A stretch of 64,000 bases of DNA, taken from Streblospio benedicti (Eukaryota; Annelida; Polychaeta; Spionida; Spionidae). The notes beneath the pieces were generated by a model, which saw nothing but the letters and a program-made list of their open reading frames with translations, had not been told where the DNA came from and searched no databases. Every line of letters starts with the position of its first letter. Position 1 is the stretch's first letter. The stretch is from contig CM032661.1 of NCBI GenBank assembly GCA_019095985.1, forward strand, positions 22,657,797 through 22,721,796, read 5' to 3'. Shown piece after piece: positions 1 through 27,173 of this stretch. A program made the position numbers and the translations under genes.

Positions 1-870
1 TTATGCCAATTTTGTCAACTTTTTATGTTTCACAGTGAAATTTTCAATGAAATGTATTCTCTCTTGGGGAAAGTTTTCTCATGGTACAGTAGTTCCCATG
101 GATGAAGGATTTCACAATCTTGAAAATGAAAATCAACAAATTGATAGAGTGGTTTACAAACTGGAAAATGAGAAACTGCAGATGCCTAACTAACTAAGCA
201 ATGCTAGAAGCCTGTTCCTTTCACTTTGTGTGTACCAAAAAGTGTTCTGGAATTATGAAGCACTAAAATGCGGATTCCATAAACAATGCAATTTGTCAAA
301 ATAATACTGGTAAAATGAGATTGTATATTCTCATTTACTACTACTAGCAAATATGTGTTACTGCAGAGTTCAAGCTCGACTTCATGAAAAATTTCAATCT
401 TAGTAATTTTCACCTTAACAAAATGGCCGTTCAAGCAACATGACCTTCATTGTCGGCACATGATCAAAATGATGAAAATTTTTACCAGTAGACAGGGTCT
501 GGTGCACCTGGATCTGCCCCTTTCAATGCTGTACAATACCGAAATAAGCTGATGTTCACATTTACTTCACTTGCATGTGTAAATGTAAATGTGCTTATTG
601 ACAGTGCAATTGAAGTTTGTCGTGCTCTAGTGACTTTACAACTACACCAGGTCATTGGCATCCTTGTCACACTATATCTTTCTCAACTCCCCGGGGAGCA
701 TACAGCACATCGCAACCGTAGGGCAAACATGCTAATCACTCATATTAGTGTTCACTCGCCTGACCTGCACCTATTTAACGTGTAGGTACCACGAAGCAGT
801 TTGGAGCCTGATAGATTTTTGTTGTATTTTGCAAAGTTTAAGAATATTAAACATTGTTTTTCCCTAATAG
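1..870. other. Sequence upstream of the zinc-finger exons, no gene recognised
   Basis: AT-rich DNA ending in a good splice acceptor (pyrimidine-rich tract then TAG at 868-870) for the zinc-finger exon that follows, so at least its right part is intron. The open frames on both strands between about 480 and 785 overlap each other, have no recognisable motif, and look fortuitous. Confidence 0.5.
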
Positions 871-1608
871 GTGATTGCAGATTGCAGGACATTAGAGGAT
901 GGTTCTTCAGTCAAGCAATGCCAATTTGCTAGCTGTGGCAAAGAAGTGCTAATTGAAAAAAACAAGGCCAACTTTGCAGTTCATCTTCACACACACAGCA
1001 GAGATAACGTCTGTTGGATATGTGAAGAACACCTGGTATCATATGAATCTCTTGGCAGACATATGCTTACACACACAGGTAAATACTTTCATTTTTTAAT
1101 CATCTAATGCAATCAAATTACAAAATGTTGAGTTAAGACTGAAATTATTACGTGTATCCTAACTAAGATGTGTACTTTTACAAAACTGATAATACATTCA
1201 TTCTAAAAATTCATACAAGAATTTTGGCACACAAATCCTAATGGAATGGATGAAAATATTACATATATAGTTGGCACTTTGCATTGAAAGATTTTACTTT
1301 TGTTTTTCCATTTTGCAGGCGAGAAACCACATGTCTGCCCCGAATGCAGAAGAGGTTTTACAACCCCTTATAATATGCAAAGACATAGGAGCATACATAA
1401 AAATATGAACACAACAGTGAGGAACAATGAGGATTTAGACCATGTAGACCGTAATATCCCCTTGGATCTATCGACTAAATCCAAATCCTCCTTAAAAAGA
1501 CCTCCAAAAAGACCTCATTCTTCTATACATTACTATCCATATCTAATTACTTCACAAACCTTCATTTCACATATCACACCATGTCATCAATACGCTACCA
1601 TATACTAA
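871..1608 (+). CDS. C2H2 zinc-finger protein with CtBP-type motif, last two exons
   Basis: Probable nuclear DNA-binding protein; only the 3' coding part is in the window. Exon 871-1078 follows a clear acceptor and ends at GTAAAT; exon 1319-1608 follows TTTTGCAG and runs to a stop. The first exon carries two C2H2 units, one ending HLHTH and one reading CWICEE...RHMLTH. The splice falls inside a classic TGEKPH linker, and the second exon opens with a third finger, CPECRRGF...QRHRSIH. After the fingers comes a basic, serine-rich tail with PLDLSTK (bases 1459-1479), which matches the PxDLS motif that recruits the CtBP corepressor in PRDM3/16, ZNF366 and adenovirus E1A. A repressor role is therefore inferred. 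The exact family is not identified; upstream exons lie outside the window. Confidence 0.75.
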
Positions 1609-1911
1609 ACTGTCTCAAACAATTTGACCCACCCACTCTTCTATCACCTCTCCTCATCACAGTCATAAAATATCATCTCCCATCAGTACACAGACTTTCA
1701 ACTCTGTCAAAGGTAAAATAAAGTTAGTTAAGATGATCGTAATTAACTTTATTTAACTTTGATATATTTATTGAATGTAACACAGGACTTTCCAATTTTT
1801 TCATTTTAACTGTCGTAACTTATTATCATAAGTAAAATGTTCAAGTTATTACTATGTCAGTAATGACATGTGTTAATGATCTTGAACTTCAATTTGAGTG
1901 TCATAAAATAG

Positions 1912-2018
1912 TAGATGCGGTCGCCAGAGCCTCGACATACTTTAGCATATTGTCACATCATTAAAATGTACGTGTGACGACCTGCTAACGCATCTCTAGG
2001 CTCTGGTGACAGCATCTA
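1912..2018. mobile_element. Small palindromic MITE, copy 1 of 3
   Basis: A 107-bp element with imperfect terminal inverted repeats. It starts TAGATGCGGTCGCCAGAG and ends with the reverse complement of TAGATGCTGTCACCAGAG. Related copies lie at 24261-24365 and 26287-26391. This is the most diverged of the three. The TA at each border fits a TA target site (Tc1/mariner-type), but the autonomous partner is not in the window. Confidence 0.8.
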
Positions 2019-2360
2019 TGTTAGTTTTGTTTCTTTTCCTAATAATATTTAGAACATTAAGTGTATAAAAGAAAAACATCACATTTTGATGTCTTATCTA
2101 GCAAGGTTGACATACAAAAACTCATCAATGATAGATAATCTCATGTAGAAGATGCTACTACATGTGTGCTACTAGATTGTTTGAATATTCTTGAATCTAT
2201 GGATCTCTCTATTTTGTGAATGCATTGCATAAATATTGCTATGTTACGTATGAAATATATGTTGATATTATTCTAGATATGTACATGTAGTACAAATATT
2301 TAATTATTATTTAATAATAAACATTGTCCTTTAATGTTTTTTTATTGATGTAATGTCATG

Positions 2361-2366
2361 AATAAA
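2361..2366 (+). terminator. Candidate poly(A) signal of the zinc-finger gene
   Basis: AATAAA about 750 bases after the stop codon, in an AT-rich stretch, on the same strand. Another AATAATAAA-like run lies about 40 bases earlier. The 3' UTR would contain the MITE at 1912-2018. Confidence 0.4.
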
Positions 2367-3692
2367 CTCAAATTTAAATCTCAATTTGTTGTCAACTGTA
2401 TTTACCACACAAAATAAACATGAATTCATCAATTACATTGTTCACTAGGCACACCAACCAAACCTTATCTTCACCGTCTGAAATCAACCTATACGTGCAA
2501 CCAAATAAAACTGCAACAAAACATTGAGCAGCTAGCATTAGCCACCCTACACAGACACAGACCTAAGTACAATATGATAAAGGATAGGCCATAATGTGGC
2601 ACCAGACTGGGCCAGCACATCCAGCATTCAGGTTTAAAAAAATGGTCAATTACACAGATTTCAGTAAATATTGAACCCATGCAGCCCTTTGATGTAACAA
2701 GTGAAATACAGCCACACAGCTTGACCATAGAATATATAGTACACTGTGTTGTTTGATGATGACAAGGTGTGCAAACATTTGATTCGACGAGCAAAGTGAT
2801 TTTTGTTGCATTTGAAGGCTGCTATTTTGTTTGTTTCGGACGCTGATCTTATCTTCTAATTTAAGTTAGAACTTCTAATAGAGAGATTAACTCCCAGGTC
2901 AGCTGGCTCTTAAGAGAGTACTCATAAAATAGGTAGTAATGAAATAATAGGATTATTTTATAGATGAAAAATAAAACAGGGGACTTTTATATGCCTCAGA
3001 ATTTTTAATCTTTACTCTTGTTATAAAGATTATGCATTTATATAAATATTTGTTCTCTAAAAACTAGCATAAAAATTTGCCACAACAAAATTTACCATGA
3101 GGTGGACCAGTTCTTAAAATATGCACCGTGCGTACTTAATTTTTATGCAAAACCATGTTGTCAAATATATGGCTTTTCATAGTGGTATTTATCATATTCT
3201 AGTTTGATTATCAAAACTACTCTGTTGAATAGAACTGCCATAATGCACAAAATAAGTTAATACAATGTAGTTTCAACACAAACATTTTTGTTGCAAAAAC
3301 ATTTCTCAGAACATTTGGGTGTCCTGACATAGTCAGTAATGTACTTACTGGCAACTTTGTGTTAACGATCATGCGATTTTCTTTTGGCGATTTCAACTGT
3401 GAGTGATGTATGGGGTATGTGAATCATTGGCCTAATATATATATATATATAAAATTATCATTATCACAAGAGACAAGCCTTGTACATAATCAATAGGAAA
3501 TTGTGGGCAATAAGCGATTTTTTTTTCGAGCAGTGAATGAAAAGATAACACATAGCCTGTCGCGTGGTGCCAGTCGCCATCATACCAAATGTGAACACTC
3601 GCAATGCAATGAAAATACACGCCTGTATAATACCGCCTCGTCGTTAGTAATGGGGTAGCATGTCGCTTGTAGATCTAGTGTAAATGTGAAAA
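2367..3692. other. Intergenic AT-rich DNA, nothing recognised
   Basis: No coding exon, RNA gene or element was recognised. There is a short (TA)n run near 3436-3450. A minus-strand open frame at 2489-2794 has no motif and is not followed by splice-site-bounded exons, so it is not annotated. Confidence 0.5.
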
Positions 3693-6479
3693 GAGGATAA
3701 GATTACAAGGCTTTGCAAATGTGAACTCTGGCAAAAGCTGTTTCCACTAGTTTGCATTATGTTCAATTTACAATCTTATCATTTTCTTCAGTCACCAAAT
3801 GATTTCACATTTGTTACTTAATATGAAATCATTAATACTAAAGTGTTAAAAAATACAGGACATAATAGTTAATAAAGCATATTTTGTAAATAATTAATTA
3901 TAAAATTAAGGTACATAGGGTGGTATTCTAAAATGTCTCATCTTTATATATATGATTGCTACCATACTTCATAAACAGTGGATAAATAAAAAAAATATAT
4001 ATATATAAGACCCAAGAAATTAAAAAAAAAGAAAAAAAAGAAAAACATTAATCTACTTCTCTATAACACAATTCGAATACTTGGAACTGATTTTAACAAA
4101 GCACTTAAAATGGCAGACACAGATGAACCTGATACTAAAAGATAAAACTTGATACTGATAAATCTACAACTAAAGAGGATAACGGTACGGAAGGCACAGA
4201 AATAAAAAATGGTGATGATACACTAGAAATAAAAGATGTTTCAACTTGTGAAACGGATGGCCGCAAATTGCTTAAAGAAAGTGACGTTGGCATAACAGAA
4301 TATATCAGTCGACATGAAGGATTCACTGCAATCATCAAGCAACGCTTTTTCTGACTTTCTTGTCAATGAAATTGATTTGAACAACAAAATAGTTCGTCTT
4401 GATGATCTTTCAACTCCACCGGAAGAGCCAAAACTCTCATCTGATTCATTAAAAAGTGGGTGGGGCAGAACTTATAAAAAAGTTTACAAGATAATATTGA
4501 TAAAGATATTTCAGTGGAGATAGAAGTTGGAGATGACAAGGAGGCTAAGTGGGAAAATTCACAAAGCAGTTCGAGAAGGATTTGAAGGATTGAGAGTACA
4601 ACGATAGACAAAGATGGTAGCAAATACATCAAAGTGTTTAAAGCTGCAAGTAAGAAATCTGGTGGAAAGAGACAGAAAAGTTGGGGGCACAAGGGTGACT
4701 TTGTCATTTTGTTCTATACAAAGAGAACAAGGATACCAATGATGCGGTGAATGTGATTTCAAAATTTATGAGAATGAAACCTGGTGCATTTACATTTGCT
4801 GCCAAATAAAGATAAGCGCCAAAAAAAACATGTCAACTGGTGTCTGTGTACCGAAGTTGAAGCACAAGCTGCCTGCTAGACCTTAACAAGGTATTGAAAG
4901 GTCTGACGCTTAGGCAATTTCTCTTATGAGAAAACCACATTGAAATTAGGCGATCTTGAAGGGAACCACTTCACAATAGTTCTCCGTGAATGTGACTGGC
5001 TCCGATGATGTGATAAACGAATCAATGACATCCCTGCAAAACCAGGGGTTTATCAACTATTACGGCATGCAGCGATTTGGTACTACATAAACAATTTCAT
5101 TTTCATGTGAGGTTTTTAAATATTTTTAAACGGTTCAAGTTTGAAACGAGGCATATCTTGATTTAATAAATGAAGCCGTCAGTGATGGTGATCACGCATT
5201 TCTGTGGTTCTATCGCCGCCAGGAAACACTGGTGGGAACCTTCTTTTTTTTCATTTTGTGACCTTGTATTAAAGCAATTGATGAAATTTTCTAACATCCA
5301 GCGGCCACTTAGTTGGCCTCACACAAAATCACCAAAGGCAGACCATTTAGGAGCACTGTAATCCAATGTTGTCAACACATTTTTTAAAGTGTTGACATGC
5401 CACCAGAGTTTACGCGGATTGGAATAGTGTATCTCCAAGCGCTCGCGAAATGTTACGGACTGAAACCCATTTGGCTGGCGATTTCTTGTGTTGGCTGCCG
5501 ACAGTGATGCACCGAGCAGCGGAGTCCAAACAGAAACCTGTCTATGTTTTGACGTGAGCAGACCCGTATTCATGGACACATTTCTCTTCTTCACGACGCC
5601 TTCAATGCCATATTAAAAACCTCTCTGTTCATAGTGTACCCACAGAACAATTTGATTTTTACTGGTACCAAGACATGGGATAGGTTCTACTGTATTTCAT
5701 TGTACTGCTTAATGGCTTTCATAATCCCCCAGACTATTTCACTTGAATAATACAGAAAAAACCAAAACAAGAGTCCAGTGAGGCATTAATAAAGTCTCAT
5801 GTGAGGCTACCAACATTTCAATGGAATACACATATTGGTTTGTTGGGTTTGATAATTATCATCCTCAATTTTTTATTGCTATTTATAACTAAACAAAGTT
5901 AAAGATATGTGCTTATTCCTTGAATCAACTTATCATGATGTATATAATTTTGCTATATTTTTATCAGTATGATGTGATGTTTTCTGGAGCCTACCAAAAG
6001 TAGTCTCAATCTCCTTCATGAATATTCACACCATAATGAACTACTAATGAGCTAGAATGGCCATTTGTAATATCTGTCATAATGGCTAGAGTCATATTTG
6101 AATTACTATTTTATATATTTGAATTCTAAGGACACTTCGATTTAAAAAAATTTTCTTTTCTGTACAAAGAGATGTGTTTCTATCTAATGACACACTAAAT
6201 GCTTCAGTATATGTATTAAACAAAGGTCATTATTTCACAAAAATGCCTTTCAAAAACATATTAATCGCAGTGATGGTAGGTTTCTTTGCAAGTGTGTTAT
6301 TGGGTTATGGATTTGGTATAGAAAATACATATTCAGAAAATAACTACGTGAATAGAAAATATATTTTGCAGTACTGCCATATTGCCATGATAAATGTAAA
6401 TCTGCAGGTGCTCATAATAAAATATAAAGTCTATAAAAATGCATTTGTTTGTTTTTCAAGAAATCTAATATGTTAATTT
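3693..6479 (+). repeat. Tandem duplication unit 1 (PUS7 pseudogene copy)
   Basis: First unit of a direct tandem duplication whose left border (GAGGATAAGATTACAAG) recurs exactly 2,800 bases later at 6493. The flanks before and after the gene copy are duplicated too: the 6260-6479 stretch matches 8945-9178. Between about 5690 and 6260 the two units do not line up well, so one has lost or gained DNA there. Confidence 0.85.
4110..5690 (+). pseudogene. PUS7: Decayed intronless copy of PUS7
   Basis: Homologous along its length to the PUS7 copy at 6899, with no intron at any position. The start region is kept (ATG then ADTDEPDTK), but one A is missing after about codon 10, which shifts the frame. 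Many further small insertions and deletions follow. The catalytic GTKDKRA region is altered to a form with an in-frame stop near 4807. The second half (about 5095-5690) is much more diverged than the first and lacks whole stretches. The 5' half remains very close to the sister copy, so decay or exchange between the copies has been uneven. It cannot encode a synthase. Confidence 0.9.
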
Positions 6480-6898
6480 TCCAACCCCTATAGAGGATAA
6501 GATTACAAGACTTTGCAAATGTGAACCCTGGTAAAGCTTTTACCACTAGTTTGCATTATGTTCAATTTACAATCTTATCATTTTCTTCAGTCACAAAATG
6601 ATTTCACATTTGTTACTTAATATGAAATCATTAATACTAAAGTGTTAAACAATACAGGACATAACAGTTAATAAAGCATTTTTTGTAAATAATTAATTAT
6701 AAAATTAAGCTACATAGGGTGGTATTCTGAAATGTCTAATCTTATATATATGATTGCTACTATACTTAATAAACAGTGGATAAATAAAAATATATATATA
6801 AAACCAAAGAAATTAAAAAAAAAATAAAAAGAAAACATTAATCTACTTCTCTATAACACAATTCATTACTTGGAACTGATTTTAACAAAGCACTTAAA

Positions 6899-8718
6899 AT
6901 GGCAGACACAGATGAACCTGATACTAAAAAGATAAAACTTGATACTGATAAATCTACAACTAAAGAGGATAACGGTACGGAAGGCACAGAAATAAAAAAT
7001 GATGATGATACACTAGAAATAAAAGATGTTTCAACTTGTGAAACGGATGGCCGCAAATTGCTTAAAGAAAGTGACGTTGGCATAACAGAATATATCAGTC
7101 GACATGAAGGATTCACTGCAATCATCAAGCAACGTTTTTCTGACTTTCTTGTCAATGAAATCGATTTGAACAACAAAATAGTTCGTCTTGATGATCTTTC
7201 AACTCCACCGGAAGAGCCAAAACTCTCATCTGATTCATTAAAAAGTGAGTGGGCAGAACTTATAAAAAGTTTACAAGATAATATTGATAAAGAGGCGTCA
7301 GTGGAGATAGAAGTTGGAGATGACAAGGAGGCTCGTGGGAAAATTCACAAAGCAGTTCGAGAAGGATTTGAAGGATTGGAGAGTACAACAATAGACAAAG
7401 ATGGTAGCAAGTACATCAAAGTGTTTAAAGCTGCAAGTAAGAAATCTGGTGGAAAGAGACAGAAAAGTTGGGGGCACAAGGGTGACTTCTGTCATTTTGT
7501 TCTATACAAAGAGAACAAGGATACCAATGACGCAGTGAATGTGATTTCAAAATTTATGAGAATGAAACCTGGTACATTTACATTTGCTGGTACGAAAGAT
7601 AAGCGCGCAAAAACATGTCAATTGGTGTCTGTGTACCGAGTTGAAGCACAACGTCTGCTAGACCTTAACAAGGTATTGAAAGGTCTGACTCTAGGCAATT
7701 TCTCTTATGAGAAAACCACATTGAAATTAGGCGATCTTGAAGGGAACCACTTCACAATAGTTCTCCGTAATGTGACTGGCTCCGATGATGTGATAAACGA
7801 ATCAATGACATCCCTGCAAAACCAGGGGTTTATCAACTATTACGGCATGCAGCGATTTGGTACTACAACGATTCCTACTCATGAGGTCGGTAAAGCCTTG
7901 CTGCGGTTCAAGTTTGACGAGGCAATTGATTTAATAATGAAGCCACGTGATGGTGATCACGCAGACGTGGCCGCCGCCAGGAAACACTGGTGGGAGACGA
8001 AAGATGCTGCCACGGCGCTAAAGCACCTTGGTAAACGTCCGTGCATCGAGCGTCACTTACTAGTTGGCCTCACAAAATCACCAAAGGCAGACCATGTAGG
8101 AGCACTGTCCGCAATCCCTCGCAACACACGCCTCATGTACGTGCATGCCTACCAGAGCTATGTGTGGAATAGTGTCGTCTCCAAGCGCATCGCGATGTAC
8201 GGACTGAAACCCATGGCTGGCGACCTTGTGTTGGCTGCCGACAGTGATGCACCGAGCAGCGGAGCGAAACAGAAAGTGTCCGTTTTGACGGAGCAGAACC
8301 TCACTGAGTTTTCCATCACGGACATCGTCATGCCGCTGCCAGGTCATGACATAGTGTACCCACAGAACGAGATGAAGGTCTGGTACCAAGACATGCTGAA
8401 AGCCGATGGACTCAACGCAGATCTGAAGAGCCCGATCCGAGACTACTCCTTACCGGGCGGCTACGAAATGTGGTCAGCAAGCCGACAAGGGTCAAATGGG
8501 AGACGTGTTTCTATGACGACCACACACTGCCACTGGTGCTGAGTGACCACGAGCGTCTGCGGGGTGAGCAGCTGCCTGCACGGGTTCCTACGGGAGCGCT
8601 CAAGGCGCTCATTGTCGAGTTCTCGCTGCCCTCGTCTACATATGCCACAATGGCGCTCAGAGAGGTGCTCAAATGTGACACGTCAGCCGGTCACATGACC
8701 ACGCTCAATGTCACATGA
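6899..8718 (+). CDS. PUS7: Pseudouridylate synthase 7 (TruD family), near-complete intronless copy
   Basis: TruD-family enzyme that converts uridine to pseudouridine in tRNA and mRNA. One open frame gives 547 residues. Acidic N-terminus to about residue 60; FTAIIKQRFSDFLVNEID near 72-89, the family's N-terminal core; GTKDKRA at 231-237 with catalytic Asp234; [10 protein letters not shown] near 281-290; NYYGMQRFG near 314-322. The frame then leaves the family sequence at about residue 523 (near base 8468). The expected end (KWETCFYDDHTLPL, then SLPSSTYATMALREVLK) continues in the next frame to a stop at 8718, so a single-base difference separates the two parts. Either this is a sequencing or assembly error, or the copy makes a protein lacking the last ~83 residues. 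Animal PUS7 genes usually have introns; their absence suggests a retrocopy origin. Confidence 0.92.
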
Positions 8719-8889
8719 TGACACGTCAGACCACGCAGAAAGTATGAATGCAGCTAATGCACACGAAGATGATGATCTCACATGGCTCTCGCCTCCTTGA
8801 AAGGATGTTGTATTTGATTGACATGGACACTTCTTTATAAGAATTTTATTTTCAAGTTATCCAGATGATGATTAGAACTTTGAACGTGT

Positions 8890-8895
8890 AATAAA
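8890..8895 (+). terminator. Candidate poly(A) signal of PUS7
   Basis: AATAAA about 170 bases after the last coding base of the PUS7 copy, followed by an A-rich run. Confidence 0.5.
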
Positions 8896-9530
8896 AAATG
8901 CACAAATCTATTAGTCAAAGTTAATTTTTTACACTCGTTGTGAGATCATTATTAATCGCAGTGATGAGTTTCTTTGCATGTGTGTTATTGGGTTATGGTT
9001 GTTATAGAAAATACATATACATGTAATTGGTTCAGAAAACTAACTGCGTGATTAGAAAATATATTTTGCAGTACTGCCATATTGCCATGATAAATGTAAT
9101 TCTGGAGGTGCTCATAATAAAATATATACAAAGTCTTATAAAAATGCATTTGTTTTGTTTTTTCAAAAAATCTAATAATTGTGTTAAACATTTTTGCAAT
9201 TCCTTAAAAGCCCATAAAAGATTGTCTCCTCAGCTGAGTAAATTCCTTAACATCGTACTTTAATCTATATTATTCAGCACTCAAAATTTATTTCTTTTTT
9301 AACATTTTTGGATTTCCCCCAAATAGTACTACATGCCCACAAAGTTTGTCTGCCCCAGAAAAGTGCACCACAGCCAGTCCCAAGGCCTGAAATCTGAATT
9401 TTCAAAACTACCACCATAACCATACCAGAATTTAAGATGGATTGGTCCGTTTCACAAAACACTGCACTGCAACATTACATCCTGCAAACTGAACGAGAAT
9501 GTAGAGAACTCGGCAGTGGAAGCCACATAC

Positions 9531-25004
<15,474 letters not shown>

Positions 25005-25599
25005 GGTGGCGGCAGCTTGTGTGTTCTATTTGGCCTACTTCAGTGTCCCCTACAGCGATTTCTAATACCTAATTTTCAAAGTATTAGTTTAATAGCATAA
25101 ACAATAACTAAAGCATTTTAGATTTAGAGGGCAAAAAAATGAAAAAACAACAACAACATAATCAAATGACCTGATATCTAGACGAGAATGTTGACACATA
25201 AGACTAGCTACTCGACGTACAAAACTCATAATCTAGACTCTACGTAGACTCTACGTATCTTGTTTTTCAATGAAGCCGGTGGCCGCCAATATACCGCAAG
25301 TGGGGTACCGTAGTTCTTTGTCGGACAGGCCACTCCATGGCGGTCCACTGGACAAAAAACTAGTACCAGGCGGCCCGCCAGTGGCCCATCAAACATTATT
25401 GTCAAGTCATAACTCATAGTTCATTTCTAAACTTGTTACTTACATATTCGTCACTTGTTTTTCTAAATTTTCTGCTTTATCATAAGCAGGACAATTAAAT
25501 TTAAACAAAAACAAATTTTCAAGTGTCTAGTGTATATTTCTGAAAAATACGGATAGCAGATTGCAGATAGGGATGAGCAGGTCAAAACTATTGTTTCAA

Positions 25600-25660
25600 G
25601 TGACTGACAGTTAGACTGACTCAAACTGACTCAGACTGACACTGTCACTGTCACTGACCA
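25600..25660. repeat. GACTGA/CACTGT microsatellite
   Basis: Irregular repetition of GACTGACAGTTAGACTGAC, ACTCAGACTGACACTGTCAC and similar words over about 60 bases. Confidence 0.7.
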
Positions 25661-26286
25661 AGTTGCAAAACAAGGAAGTAGGAATACTAAGATCATATTA
25701 GGCAATATCAATACAATGGTACATGATGTAGGACTAATTGTTACATATAAATAACAACGGTAATGTGAATTACTATTTACCGTATAGTTTTCTTTTGAAT
25801 AGTGAACAGACCCAGTACAAATTACATTTTTCATATAAAAATCTAAAATTTTAAGTTTCTGTTAAAACATTTCTACAGATACACACCTGTCAAAATGTAC
25901 TTCCGGGTTTAAAAAATGTTTGACATTTCAATGTTTTTTATGTTTTATCTAGAGTGATAACAGTGTTCAGGTATTTTATGACTTGAACCATAATCAGTTT
26001 TAAGTTTAGAAAAATAAGCATACATGATCAGTAAAAGTAATGCATAGGATTGTCTTGAAAACATCATGATTTGTAGATGTGGGTGATAATAGAGGAGTGT
26101 ACGCCTTTAGAGGAATGTATGCCTTTAGACGTCGCACTCTAGTACTAGTAATATGTAACAACTCCATTACTCAATTGCGCTAGTTGCATGTTGAGCCCAT
26201 AATGGCACTGATTTTTTAGACTGGCTTAATATCCCTGTTATTTAGTTTATGCCAAATGATGTGTAAGCATATATTAAGTATATACA

Positions 26287-26391
26287 TAGATGCGGTCACC
26301 AGAGTCTCGACATACTTCAGAGTCTCGTCACGTCACTAAAATGTATGTGTGATGAGAGTGATGTATGTCGGAACTCTGGCGACTGCATCTA
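26287..26391. mobile_element. Small palindromic MITE, copy 3 of 3
   Basis: A 105-bp element starting TAGATGCGGTCACCAGAGTC and ending as the inverse of TAGATGCAGTCGCCAGAGTT. It lies about 430 bases upstream of the TMEM70-like start codon, within the likely promoter region. Confidence 0.85.
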
Positions 26392-26825
26392 TCGTATAAT
26401 TGAATCAAGGACAATTCTGAGCTGTATTTTCAAATAGTGTGTAACTTCTTTAACTTTCGGTTCATGAAACAAAATATTTGGTCATATTTGATATACTGTC
26501 TCTGAGGTATATTGTAAATTATAGACGTTACCATACAAAATTTTACTATTTTAGTATTTTTTTCTACTATATGTATGTTTATTGACCTCTTATTGTCTAA
26601 TTTGAGTTTTGATATTATGATTAGAATTGAGCACCGTCATTTGAACAAGTGTTTTTAGATTGACGCGTCACCTAAATACATGGATGTCAGTTTGAAAACA
26701 CATTTCGCAATGATGGATATCGCATGTACGGTAAAGATTAATAATTAATTTCCCACTACTTTCAGATGTGAATCATACAAATTGTGCGGTCATTTTGCAG
26801 TGAAGTTGAAGTAAATGTGGTCAAG

Positions 26826-27134
26826 ATGAATTCTAATATTTCTAGATTGATAAAACATGTAAGTTATTTTTGTTATTCTTGGTTTATCATGTGTGTGTGT
26901 GTGTGTGTGTGTCTGTGTCTGTGTCTGTGTGTGTATATCTGTGTATCTGTCTGTGTGTCTGTCTGTGTGTGTGTCTATGTGTGTCTGTGCATGTGTGTGT
27001 GTCTGTGTGTGTGTTCTGTCTTTGTCTGTCTGTGTGTGTGTCTATGTGTGTTCTGTGTCTGTGTGTGTGTGTCTATGTGAGTCTATGTGTGTGTCTCTGT
27101 GTGTGTGTGTGTGTCTGTGTGTGTGTGTGTGTGT

Positions 27135-27173
<39 letters not shown>

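Larger units (their letters stand above)
6493..9178 (+). repeat. Tandem duplication unit 2 (PUS7 main copy)
   Basis: Second unit of the tandem pair, with the same left flank as unit 1 (GAGGATAAGATTACAAGA at 6493) and a right flank (TTAATCGCAGTGATG to about 9178) matching the end of unit 1. The flanks align with small indels, which argues for an old duplication rather than assembly redundancy. Confidence 0.85.
25005..26825. promoter_or_regulatory. Head-to-head spacer between ELMO and the TMEM70-like gene
   Basis: 1.8 kb separating two divergent start codons, so promoters of both genes should lie here. A GC-richer patch at about 25265-25390 is the best promoter candidate. A GACTGA/CACTGT simple repeat (about 25600-25660) and a MITE (26287-26391) are also inside. 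No TATA box or binding site could be assigned. ELMO may have an untranslated first exon here. Confidence 0.45.

Noticed and set aside
6838-7326. 162-residue minus-strand open frame
   Set aside because: Serine-rich antisense shadow of the acidic PUS7 N-terminus; no motif of its own.
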